Assembly: GCA_964633955.1 (NCBI GenBank)
Contig: CAZWIA010000030.1
Coordinates: forward strand, 1 to 13,421
Reading direction: 5' to 3'
Length of the DNA stretch: 13,421 bases
DNA from: JAQBQQ01 sp964633955
GTDB lineage: Bacteria > Patescibacteriota > Gracilibacteria > Peribacterales > Peribacteraceae
Shown: positions 1 through 6,582 of the stretch, piece after piece
Numbering within the stretch: the stretch's first letter is position 1
Layout: every line of letters starts with the position of its first letter
Program-made: the position numbers and the translations under genes
Notes under the pieces: model-generated
The model's database searches: none
What the model saw: only the letters and a program-made list of their open reading frames with translations
What the model was told of the DNA's origin: nothing

Positions 1-619
<619 letters not shown>

Positions 620-890
620 ATGCTTTGATACGTCCGCCTAGGGCGGACGACTCAGCATGACAAGTTTGATGTCCAGGATCAAAGATCGCTAGACGTTGAT
701 GATCACATTATTTGCGATCGGGTGATCAACGATCGTGAATTCCAAAGGAATTGATGGGTTGTCAGCCTCCGCCCTTACGGGCTTTGGCCGACGGCTTCTC
801 TACTACACGATGCTGTGAAAGGCCGAAGTACCGAATCAAAACCCGCCTCCGCCCTGCGCTACGTACGCACTGCAGAAGTCAGGCCGAGCA
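620..890 (-). promoter_or_regulatory. 16S rRNA leader (pre-rRNA 5' region) with hairpins
   Basis: No gene is supported here; it is the transcribed leader between the proposed rrn promoter and mature 16S. Visible elements are an 8-bp hairpin, CGTCCGCC/GGCGGACG (631-649); a GTTGAT..ATCAAC stem (about 695-730); and a GCCC-TTAC-GGGC hairpin (771-782; GUAA loop on the transcript strand). An 11-bp direct repeat GCCTCCGCCCT occurs at 765-775 and 845-855. A copy of TTTGATCCTGG, which matches the usual 16S 5' motif, lies at about 675-685 on the minus strand; the same stretch could act as a weak boxA-like element, but that is speculative. Confidence 0.5.
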
Positions 891-918
891 ATGGTACTAG
901 AGAAATTGAGGGGGTCAA
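891..918 (-). promoter_or_regulatory. Candidate rrn promoter (TTGACC-N16-TACCAT)
   Basis: On the minus strand TTGACC (913-918) is followed after 16 nt by TACCAT (891-896), matching the sigma-70 consensus at 5/6 and 4/6. It points toward 16S and would give a leader of about 265 nt. On the plus strand the same bases read AAGGAGG (917-923), which looks like a ribosome binding site but has no start codon at a workable distance. Confidence 0.5.
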
Positions 919-975
919 GGAGGATTGGCCGGAAAATTCCCGGAGCGCGTCTCCCGGTCGTGCCGGTGGTGTACC

Positions 976-1401
976 ATGGCATCCGCCCTGCTCTCCCGCT
1001 GCCTGACCATCGCGGGCTTCCTCGTTGTCTGCCTGACTGCGCCGTTGGGTGCTCTGGCGTACATCGATCCCTGCCAGGCGATTGGCGTGGGATGCTCATC
1101 TTCCTCCGTTCGCCATTTCTCCTCCGCTTCCAACGTGCCGGCGGGGGCGGTGCAGCCGGTGATCCCTCCGTCCTGGGATGCCGCCGCGGCACCCACGTAC
1201 CCCGTGACGATCACGGCGGTGTCATCCGCGGCACCCAAGAGCGCGGCACCCGGCGTCCCCGGCGCCACGCTGGATGAGCCGCTGCACGCGGGGGCGGACC
1301 TGGCACCCACGGGACCGGCGAGCGGCCTTGCATTGATCGCCATTGCCGCCGCGGGCGGCGTGCTCTTCTTCGTCTCCTTCCTCTCCAAACGCCATGCGTA
1401 G
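976..1401 (+). CDS. Small secreted or membrane-anchored surface protein (unknown function)
   Basis: The 141-residue product begins with a typical signal peptide: residues 1-26, Arg at 7, a hydrophobic core, and a cleavage-like ALA just before YIDPCQ. A low-complexity Ala/Pro/Ser/Gly section follows, then a C-terminal hydrophobic helix (about 116-134) and the short basic tail SKRHA. This suggests an exported protein held by its C-terminal helix. I chose ATG 976 because it starts directly at the signal peptide; the frame stays open upstream to TTG 925, but AAGGAGG ends only 1 nt before that codon. It overlaps the next gene by 8 nt (ATG 1394 to TAG 1401), so the two are probably translationally coupled. 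I do not recognise the family. The gene could be lineage-specific. Confidence 0.65.
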   Translation: MASALLSRCLTIAGFLVVCLTAPLGALAYIDPCQAIGVGCSSSSVRHFSSASNVPAGAVQPVIPPSWDAAAAPTYPVTITAVSSAAPKSAAPGVPGATLDEPLHAGADLAPTGPASGLALIAIAAAGGVLFFVSFLSKRHA

Positions 1402-2857
1402 AAGCCGCAAGCTCGTCCTCCTGGGTATCGTGATTGCCGTTATCATTCCGGTCGCCTCCGAGCTGGTGCAGGCGTACCGCACCAGCGTGGTCATCCCGGC
1501 CCTGAGTGGCGGCAGCGTATCCGCGCGGACCGGACGGGCGCCGGGGATCTTAGCCACCATGATCCGGCCCATCTACAACCTGCCGGGCACGTTCCTCACC
1601 TATTACTTCCCGCATGAGTCCCCGTTGATCGGCGCCGCCCAGCCGGAGGATGCCGTCATCTTCACGTGCCCGGCGGGCACGTCCATCCCGGTCTCCCAGG
1701 CCCTCTCCCGCTTTGGGGACGGCCGGAACCAGTGGGTGTGGGGGCCGTACCAGGGGGATGAGGCCGACCGGATCGCGCGTGGGGATCCGCCCGAGAACGT
1801 CTTCCCGCTCACGCGCTTCATGGGCCGGGCGTCGGGCTTCCCCTTTGTGGACGCCGCCCGGTCACTCACCGTGGCGGCTGATGACGCGGACGGCGGACTC
1901 TTCTTTGCCACGGCGGACCCGCCGCCAGGCAGCCGCTACGCCGTGCGCTGCCGCGTGCCGGCTGCTGCCGTCTGCGGGGACAGCTTCATAGACGGCCCGG
2001 AGCAGTGCGATGACGGCCCGGGGAATTCCAACAGCGCTCCCGGCGCGTGCCGGTCCAATTGCCTGCGCGCCCGCTGCGGGGACGGCGCGCAGGATCCGGC
2101 CGAGGAGTGCGACGATGGCAACCAGGTGAACGCGGACGGTTGCACCAATACGTGCCAGACCCAGCTGCCGAGCCCCTGTGGCAATGGCGTGGTGAACCCC
2201 GGAGAAGCCTGTGATGACGGCAATACCGCTGCCGGCGACGGTTGCAGTGCCGCCTGTCAGGCGGAGGCGGGCTACTCCTGTTCCGGTACGCCCAGCACGT
2301 GCGAGCTCACAGCCAGTAACCCCGTCTGCGGCAACGGCCGGCAGGAGGGGACGGAACAGTGCGATGACGGCAACGCGTCCAACACGGACAGCTGTTTGAC
2401 GGATTGCACGGCCAACGTCTGCGGCGACGGGATCGTGAACGTGGGAACAGAAGCCTGCGATGACGGCCGGACCTGTCTTGGCACGGACGGCAGCGGCAGT
2501 CCCACCGGGGACGGCCGGTGGTGTACTACGGATGCGGATTGTGCCTCCCAGCCCGGCACGGCTTGCGCGGTGCACAGCGGCGACGGCTGCAGTGTGAGCT
2601 GCGCGATCGAACCTCTGTCCGCCTGCCAGCTGCGGCCGGACCGCTCGGCGTCCCCGGAGCGGAGCCAGTGTACGTTCGTTGTGCCGGGCATCACATCCAG
2701 CGCGCCGGGCTTCACGTCCAGTCCGCCGCCACCCCCGCCACCCGGCGGGCCCGGCGCCGGGCCGCCCTCATCCCCGCCCGGGGGCGGACCACCCGGCGGC
2801 GCCGCTACGTCCATGGGTGGCCCGCCACCCAGCGGACCCGGGAGCACTCAGCCGTGA
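1394..2857 (+). CDS. Exported DUF4215 cysteine-rich repeat protein
   Basis: The product has 487 residues from ATG 1394. An N-terminal basic patch (MRRSRK) and hydrophobic helix (residues 7-22) form a signal peptide or anchor. Residues 25-190 are a non-repeated region. From residue 194 to about 430 there are at least five cysteine-rich repeats of the DUF4215/Myxococcus-type pattern CGDG/CGNG...E.CDDGN...DGC...C. The final 50 residues are Pro/Gly/Ser-rich (runs of P and GGP), like a wall-spanning or flexible tail. The family is common on cell surfaces of Myxococcota and some CPR bacteria; its repeats are thought to be disulphide-stabilised and adhesive, but no ligand can be inferred here. An ATG at 1343 in the same frame is less likely because it precedes the signal sequence. 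The gene overlaps the upstream surface gene by 8 nt and ends 3 nt from the convergent NRAMP gene. Confidence 0.85.
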   Translation: MRRSRKLVLLGIVIAVIIPVASELVQAYRTSVVIPALSGGSVSARTGRAPGILATMIRPIYNLPGTFLTYYFPHESPLIGAAQPEDAVIFTCPAGTSIPVSQALSRFGDGRNQWVWGPYQGDEADRIARGDPPENVFPLTRFMGRASGFPFVDAARSLTVAADDADGGLFFATADPPPGSRYAVRCRVPAAAVCGDSFIDGPEQCDDGPGNSNSAPGACRSNCLRARCGDGAQDPAEECDDGNQVNADGCTNTCQTQLPSPCGNGVVNPGEACDDGNTAAGDGCSAACQAEAGYSCSGTPSTCELTASNPVCGNGRQEGTEQCDDGNASNTDSCLTDCTANVCGDGIVNVGTEACDDGRTCLGTDGSGSPTGDGRWCTTDADCASQPGTACAVHSGDGCSVSCAIEPLSACQLRPDRSASPERSQCTFVVPGITSSAPGFTSSPPPPPPPGGPGAGPPSSPPGGGPPGGAATSMGGPPPSGPGSTQP

Positions 2858-2860
2858 GCG

Positions 2861-4123
2861 TCACTCTTGCCAGGCCAGGAGTGCCAGGCCCGCGATCCCC
2901 ATGAGTGCCGCAATGGTCCAGCCGAGTGCATTAGAGAGCCGTCCGTTGCTGTAGCCGTTCATCACGGTATGGTCGCCGCAGGCGCGCACGATGGCCAAAA
3001 GCACCACCGGGGCGCACAGGCCGTTCAAGACCGCGGTGTAGTAGAGCATCCTGAACGGCGGGATCCCGGCTAGGTTCACGAGCGCCCCCACGCCCGTGGC
3101 GATCATGATGACGGCGTAGAAACCCTTGGCCTGCTGGTACTGCTTGGAGAGGCCCTCCGGCAGGCTGAGCGTCTCCGCCACCGCGTAGGAGGCGGACCCG
3201 GCCAGGATGGGGATAGACAGGAGCCCCGTGCCGATGATGCCGAGTGAGAAGACGAGCGTGGCCGACGCGCCCAGGGCCGGGCGCAGCGCTTCCACGGCCT
3301 TTGCGGCCGTGTCTACATCCGTGATGCCGCTCTGGTGGAGCGTGGAGGCGGCGGTGACCATGATGAGGAACGCCACCACGTTGCTGACCGCCATGCCGGC
3401 CACCGTATCCAGCCGCATGGCGCGGAGGTGAGCGGCCTTCACCTTGGGAATGCCGCGGCCAATCGCGCGGAGCAGCTTATGCGCCACTGCCTCTTCCACT
3501 TCCTCGCTTGCCTGCCAGAAGAAGAGGTAGGGGGAGATGGTAGTGCCAAAGACGGCCACGATGTTCAGGAGGAAGTCCCGGCTGAGCTCCAGGTGCGGCA
3601 CCAGGGTGTGGTACGCGATGGCGGTCCAGTCCTGATCCACCACCAGGACGGAGAGCGCGTACGCGACCAGTGAGAGCGTGAGCCACTTGAGGAACTTGGC
3701 GTACGTGACGTACGGCACCAGCACCTCCAGCACCACGGTGACGAGCGTGATGTTTAGGAGCCAGAAGCCGGACCGGTAACCGGTCAGGAGCTCCGCGACC
3801 GATGCCATGGCGCCTAGGTTGGCGCCGATGTTCACGGTATTGGCCATCAGGAGGAGCGTCACGATGACGGAGAGGGCTCCGCGGGAGGATCGCTCCTTGA
3901 GCACGGCGGCGATGCCGCGGCCGGTCACCAGCCCCAGCCGGCCGCACATCTCCTGCACGGCCACCATGAACGGAAAGCTGAGGAGCATGGTCCACAGCTG
4001 CAGGTAGCCGAACTGCGCGCCCGTCTGCAGGTAGGTCAGGATCCCGGACGGATCATCATCCGCGGCCCCTGTGATCATACCGGGGCCGATGGAGCGGCTG
4101 AAGCGGGCGAGGGGGTTTTGCAT
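2861..4123 (-). CDS. NRAMP-superfamily divalent metal transporter with atypical metal-site motifs
   Basis: A 420-residue polytopic membrane protein of about 11 helices. GPGMITGAADDDPSG near residue 15 matches the unwound TM1 of the NRAMP/SLC11 family. Canonical members have DPGN there; this one has DPSG. In TM6 the canonical A-T-x-M-P-H is replaced by GTTISPY (about 193-199), so the metal-coordinating Met and the His are missing. These changes recall the NRAMP-related Mg2+ transporter branch, so the substrate may be Mg2+ or another hard ion rather than Mn2+/Fe2+; this is inference. I chose ATG 4123 because the homology begins right after it; the frame stays open upstream to 4207 but includes the proposed promoter. 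It converges on the DUF4215 gene with a 3-nt gap. Confidence 0.88.
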   Translation of the reverse strand: MQNPLARFSRSIGPGMITGAADDDPSGILTYLQTGAQFGYLQLWTMLLSFPFMVAVQEMCGRLGLVTGRGIAAVLKERSSRGALSVIVTLLLMANTVNIGANLGAMASVAELLTGYRSGFWLLNITLVTVVLEVLVPYVTYAKFLKWLTLSLVAYALSVLVVDQDWTAIAYHTLVPHLELSRDFLLNIVAVFGTTISPYLFFWQASEEVEEAVAHKLLRAIGRGIPKVKAAHLRAMRLDTVAGMAVSNVVAFLIMVTAASTLHQSGITDVDTAAKAVEALRPALGASATLVFSLGIIGTGLLSIPILAGSASYAVAETLSLPEGLSKQYQQAKGFYAVIMIATGVGALVNLAGIPPFRMLYYTAVLNGLCAPVVLLAIVRACGDHTVMNGYSNGRLSNALGWTIAALMGIAGLALLAWQE

Positions 4124-4138
4124 GTGGGGCTTCGGGAT

Positions 4139-4167
4139 AGTATAGCGGATTTGGGTGTTTTTGGCTA
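4139..4167 (-). promoter_or_regulatory. Candidate promoter of the NRAMP gene
   Basis: TATACT (4139-4144, minus) lies 17 nt downstream of TAGCCA (4162-4167), with 5/6 and 4/6 matches to consensus. It is 15 nt before ATG 4123, so the 5' UTR would be only about 8-10 nt. No Shine-Dalgarno sequence is seen. Confidence 0.5.
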
Positions 4168-4168
4168 C

Positions 4169-4309
4169 GCAGAGGGCAGAGAGGGCAGGAAGGTTCCTCA
4201 GCCGCATAGTCGACGACCGATCGAGAGCTCAATGTCGGATGAAGGGCAAAGAGGGCAAGAAGGGCAGAAACGTGCCCTCTCTGCCTTCTGTGCCATTCCT
4301 GCCCTTTCG
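4169..4309. repeat. 9-nt phased GGCA-ending array with a hairpin
   Basis: Between the divergent NRAMP and rpsF genes, two blocks (4169-4192 and 4241-4309) are built of 9-mers ending in GGCA, such as GAGAGGGCA and AGAAGGGCA. The second block is an imperfect inverted repeat: about three to four units on the plus strand (4241-4268) face four on the minus strand (4272-4309). It resembles the heptamer arrays elsewhere in the window, but with a period of 9. Confidence 0.7.
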
Positions 4310-4326
4310 ATTTTCAAACCGTTGAC

Positions 4327-4354
4327 TTGACGTTCCGCCCGGTCTCCCTGTAAT
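4327..4354 (+). promoter_or_regulatory. Promoter of rpsF-rpsR (TTGACG-N16-TGTAAT)
   Basis: TTGACG (4327-4332) and TGTAAT (4349-4354) each match the sigma-70 consensus at 5/6 with a 16-nt spacer. The 5' UTR would be about 48 nt. It contains two small stems (CTCC-GT-GGAG at 4381-4390 and TGGG-TTTA-CCCA at 4392-4403), the second ending 6 nt before the rpsF ATG. Autoregulation by S6:S18 binding is known in other bacteria; whether these stems do that is open. Confidence 0.6.
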
Positions 4355-4409
4355 TTCGCCTCCCATTGATTCCTCAGCCCCTCCGTGGAGCTGGGTTTAC
4401 CCACGAATC

Positions 4410-4973
4410 ATGCCCAGTCTGATCCCCACATCAGAGGACACGCGCGTCTATGAGTGTGCCATCCTGTACCCCTATCCGCTCTCCCAGAAGGAAGAAGCCG
4501 AGCTCTTGAAGGAAGTGGAGGAGATCTTTGCGGAGGCGGACGCCAAGCTCATCGCCAAGGACGTGTGGGGCCGCCGGGGGCTGGCCTACTCCATTGGCGG
4601 GTCTGCGGAGGGCAGCTACGTCATCACCTACTGGGAGATGGACCCCGGGAAGCTCCAGGAGGTGGACCACGCTCTGCAGATCAACCGCCGGGTGCTTAGG
4701 CACCTCATCATCAAGCCGCCCAAGGGCTACCAGGTGGTGAAGTTCAGTGACACGTACCAGGAGTGGCAGAAGACCCGTGAATCCGTGGAGGAGGTGCGCG
4801 CCCGCGAGCGGGAGGAGAAACTGCAGGCCCAGGTGGCGGAGAAGGCCAAGCGCCAGGCCGCCAAGGCGACCGGTCGCCGCAAGGCGGAGGACAAACCCAA
4901 GGAGGCGGTCACGGAGGAGCAGATCAGCCAGCAATTAGAGAAGCTCATCTCTGACGATTCCCTCGACATCTGA
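4410..4973 (+). CDS. rpsF: 30S ribosomal protein S6 (bS6) with long charged C-terminal tail
   Basis: Residues 12-115 follow the S6 fold: YECAILYP at the first strand, VWGRRGLAYSIGG in the centre, EGSYVITYWEM, then INRRVLRHLIIKPP. S6 pairs with S18 on the 30S platform. At 187 residues it is much longer than common S6 (about 95-135). Residues about 125-187 are a Lys/Arg/Glu/Ala-rich, probably helical extension ending in an acidic DDSLDI. It is the first gene after the promoter at 4327, with rpsR 4 nt downstream. ssb, which usually lies between the two genes, is absent. ATG 4410 is the only reasonable start. No clear Shine-Dalgarno sequence is present. Confidence 0.95.
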   Translation: MPSLIPTSEDTRVYECAILYPYPLSQKEEAELLKEVEEIFAEADAKLIAKDVWGRRGLAYSIGGSAEGSYVITYWEMDPGKLQEVDHALQINRRVLRHLIIKPPKGYQVVKFSDTYQEWQKTRESVEEVRAREREEKLQAQVAEKAKRQAAKATGRRKAEDKPKEAVTEEQISQQLEKLISDDSLDI

Positions 4974-4977
4974 TCCT

Positions 4978-5211
4978 ATGGCACAGACCCAGCAGCGCCG
5001 GCCAGACCCCCGCACCAAGAAGTGTCCCTTCTGCGCCAAGTCCACGCCGTACATCGACTACAAGGACTACCCCGCCATCAAGCCGTACACGGACTACTTT
5101 GGCAACACGCGCGCCCGCTACTACACCGGCGTGTGCCTCAAGCACCAGAAGATGCTGAGGACCGCCATTGAACGGGCCAGGTTCATGGGGATGCTGGCGT
5201 ATAGGAAGTAG
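4978..5211 (+). CDS. rpsR: 30S ribosomal protein S18 (bS18), zinc-binding type
   Basis: The 77-residue product has CPFC (16-19) and GVCLKHQK (about 51-58). It therefore keeps three Cys and one His, typical of the zinc-binding (C+) S18. The IDYKDYPAIKPY and ERARFMGMLAY blocks match S18 in order. It binds 16S rRNA with S6 on the 30S platform. It starts 4 nt after the rpsF stop without its own Shine-Dalgarno sequence, which suggests translational coupling. Its stop codon directly abuts the left heptamer array that introduces the inserted four-helix-bundle gene, so the array may end the transcript or separate it from that gene. Confidence 0.96.
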   Translation: MAQTQQRRPDPRTKKCPFCAKSTPYIDYKDYPAIKPYTDYFGNTRARYYTGVCLKHQKMLRTAIERARFMGMLAYRK

Positions 5212-5235
5212 GTTTTTGGTTTATGGTTTTTAGTT
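5211..5235 (+). repeat. Left heptamer array of the four-helix-bundle unit
   Basis: Three 7-nt units (GGTTTTT, GGTTTAT, GGTTTTT) and a partial fourth (AGTT) run from the rpsR stop codon right up to the GTG start of the next gene. They leave no room for a separate ribosome binding site. Confidence 0.75.
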
Positions 5236-5664
5236 GTGGCCACTTTCACGTCTTTCGAGGAAATCGAGGCTTGGAAGGAGAGCCGAACGCTGGTTCGGAC
5301 TATTCGACAGATCTGCAAGCGCGAAATAGTGAAGAAGGACTTTCCGTTCGTCGACCAGATCACTCGTTCAGCTCGCTCGGTATCCGCGAATATCGCCGAG
5401 GGATTCGAATGCCTTACGATTCCTGAATTCATCACTTTTCTCGGTTACGCGAAGCGTTCCGCGGGCGAAGTGCGATCTCATCTTTACGATGCATTGGATG
5501 AGGCATATGTCACCGAGCAGGAATTTGATGATTTGGCCATGCTTACCAGGAAAATCTGTCGCATGATTGCCGGCCTAGTTCATTATTTGCAATCAGCGGA
5601 TAAAGGCCAAACGCGTACGCTCAAGCATCCTGTTCCGAACCAAAAACCAAAAACTAATAACTAA
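5236..5664 (+). CDS. Four-helix bundle protein, 23S rRNA intervening sequence protein (S23/IVP) family
   Basis: The 142-residue product starts at GTG 5236. FEEIEAWKESRTLVRTIRQI, then FPFVDQITRSARSVSANIAEGFE, FITFLGYAKRSAGEVRSHLYDA and a last amphipathic helix (about 97-125) reproduce the four helices and the conserved RS..S...NIAEG and AR.S..E... motifs of PF05635/TIGR02436. Relatives are encoded in 23S rRNA intervening sequences, and the DGR accessory protein Avd has the same fold; the biochemical role is not settled. Codon use and GC are unlike those of the flanking ribosomal gene and yebC, suggesting acquisition. The last residues (PNQKPKTNN) and the stop codon are read from the right-hand heptamer array, so the repeat supplies the C-terminus. 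Confidence 0.9.
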   Translation: MATFTSFEEIEAWKESRTLVRTIRQICKREIVKKDFPFVDQITRSARSVSANIAEGFECLTIPEFITFLGYAKRSAGEVRSHLYDALDEAYVTEQEFDDLAMLTRKICRMIAGLVHYLQSADKGQTRTLKHPVPNQKPKTNN

Positions 5665-5668
5665 AAAC
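5639..5668 (+). repeat. Right heptamer array of the four-helix-bundle unit
   Basis: Four 7-nt units (ACCAAAA twice, ACTAATA, ACTAAAA) plus ACT, inverted relative to 5211-5235. The first three units lie inside the end of the ORF and include its TAA stop. The array ends 15 nt before the yebC -10 box. Confidence 0.75.
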
Positions 5669-5683
5669 TTTTGCGCACTTCCC

Positions 5684-5689
5684 TATACT
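5684..5689 (+). promoter_or_regulatory. -10 box of yebC, suggesting a leaderless transcript
   Basis: TATACT lies 6 nt before ATG 5696, so transcription should begin at or within a base or two of the start codon. There is no good -35 at 16-18 nt and no Shine-Dalgarno sequence. The block TATACTTC.TCCATG is nearly identical to the one before ftsX (12183-12197). Confidence 0.45.
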
Positions 5690-5695
5690 TCCTCC

Positions 5696-6424
5696 ATGTC
5701 CGGTCACTCTAAATGGGCCAACATCCGCGTCCGGAAGGGCGCGCAGGACGCCAAGCGCGGGAAGATCTACACGCGCCATGCCAGGTTGATTGAGATCGCG
5801 GCGCGGATGGGCGGCGGGGATCCAGCCGGGAACCCGGGTCTGCGCACGGCGATCGAGAACGCCAAGGCCGACAGCGTGCCCAACGCCAACATCGACCGGG
5901 CGATCAAGAAGGGCACCGGTGAACTGAAAGGCGACAGGATGGAGGAGATACTCTATGAGGCGTACGGACCGGGCGGAACGGCGTATCTCATCGAATGCCT
6001 GTCTGATAACCGCAACCGGACCGCGGCCAGCGTCCGGTCCATCGTGGGGAAGGCGGGTGGCCGGATGGCGGACAGCGGAGCGGTTTCCTACCTCTTTGCC
6101 AGAAAGGGGCGGGTGGTGGGACAGTGGTCAGTGGTCAATGGTCAGTGGTCAGATGCTATGGAGCTTGAGCTGATCGATGCGGGCGCGGAGGACATCCGCG
6201 CAGCGGACGAATCCGTGGAGATCATCACCGGTGTTTCGGACTGGTCCAAAGTGCGTGATTTACTGAAGGCGAAAGGCATCGATGTCTCCGAATCCGGACT
6301 CGCCTACGTGCCGCAGCAGCGCGTGCCGGTGGACGACGATACGGCGCAGAAGGTGCTGAATTTCCTGGAGAAACTGGAGGAGGACGATGACGTGAGCCAA
6401 GTGCATACCAACACGGAGTTCTAG
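5696..6424 (+). CDS. yebC: YebC/PmpR-family DNA-binding or translation-associated regulator
   Basis: The 242-residue product begins MSGHSKWANIRVRKGAQDAK, the family signature. RMGGGDPAGNPGLRTAIENAK, YEAYGPGGTAYLIECLSDNRNRT, GAVSYLF and a C-terminal EKLEEDDDVSQVHTN follow in order. Family members are described as transcriptional regulators and, more recently, as factors that relieve ribosome stalling at proline motifs. Residues about 142-152 (GQWSVVNGQWS) are translated from four tandem heptamers (6124-6151) and replace the usual short linker between the GAVSYLF strand and the next helix. The frame is kept. ruvC, a frequent neighbour, is absent; an IS lies 80 nt downstream. Confidence 0.95.
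   Translation: MSGHSKWANIRVRKGAQDAKRGKIYTRHARLIEIAARMGGGDPAGNPGLRTAIENAKADSVPNANIDRAIKKGTGELKGDRMEEILYEAYGPGGTAYLIECLSDNRNRTAASVRSIVGKAGGRMADSGAVSYLFARKGRVVGQWSVVNGQWSDAMELELIDAGAEDIRAADESVEIITGVSDWSKVRDLLKAKGIDVSESGLAYVPQQRVPVDDDTAQKVLNFLEKLEEDDDVSQVHTNTEF
6124..6151 (+). repeat. Four tandem heptamers inside yebC
   Basis: GTGGTCA (6124), GTGGTCA (6131), ATGGTCA (6138) and GTGGTCA (6145) follow each other exactly. The unit is identical to one in the 16S array (433-439). The array is a direct one without a facing arm. Confidence 0.9.
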
Positions 6425-6504
6425 GAATCCGCGGAATTGCCATGGTCCAGACCGTATTCGTGACGGGAAATCCAGATTCTTCTGTAACACGCGTTTTGGG
6501 CTAG

Positions 6505-6526
6505 TGGACAAATTTCTGGGCTGAAA
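6505..6526 (+). repeat. Left terminal inverted repeat of the IS
   Basis: 22 bp starting TGGACAAATTTC and ending GGGCTGAAA; one mismatch (position 8) to the right end. Confidence 0.88.
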
Positions 6527-6582
6527 TGAGCACCTTTCCTTTTGTGTAAGCCAAGGTATCCTCCGATCTTTCCAAAACCATC

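Larger units (their letters stand above)
5211..5668 (+). mobile_element. IVS-like unit: four-helix-bundle gene framed by inverted heptamer arrays
   Basis: A left array (5211-5235; units GGTTTTT, GGTTTAT, GGTTTTT) and a right array (5639-5668; units ACCAAAA, ACCAAAA, ACTAATA, ACTAAAA) are inverted relative to each other and enclose one ORF. The insert has visibly lower GC than rpsR and yebC on either side. In 23S rRNA intervening sequences, inverted arms likewise enclose a gene of this protein family. That this unit moves as one piece is inference; no target duplication is obvious. Confidence 0.5.

Noticed and set aside
620..890. tRNA gene in the rRNA leader
   Set aside because: The hairpins do not form a cloverleaf, and no T-loop (GTTCRA) or CCA end was found.
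917..927. AAGGAGG with TTG 925 as the start of the first surface gene
   Set aside because: Only 1 nt separates the motif from TTG, and the signal peptide begins at ATG 976. The same bases form the minus-strand -35 of the rrn promoter.
1862..2575. Long minus-strand frame (237 codons) opposite the DUF4215 gene
   Set aside because: It is a low-complexity Ala/Gly/Val frame mirroring the repeats; the plus strand has clear family motifs.
5211..5668. Diversity-generating retroelement (Avd-type four-helix protein)
   Set aside because: No reverse transcriptase and no template/variable repeat pair are present; the protein fits the S23/IVP family better.
5211..6151. CRISPR array
   Set aside because: Repeats are 7 nt with no spacers between units and no cas genes nearby.
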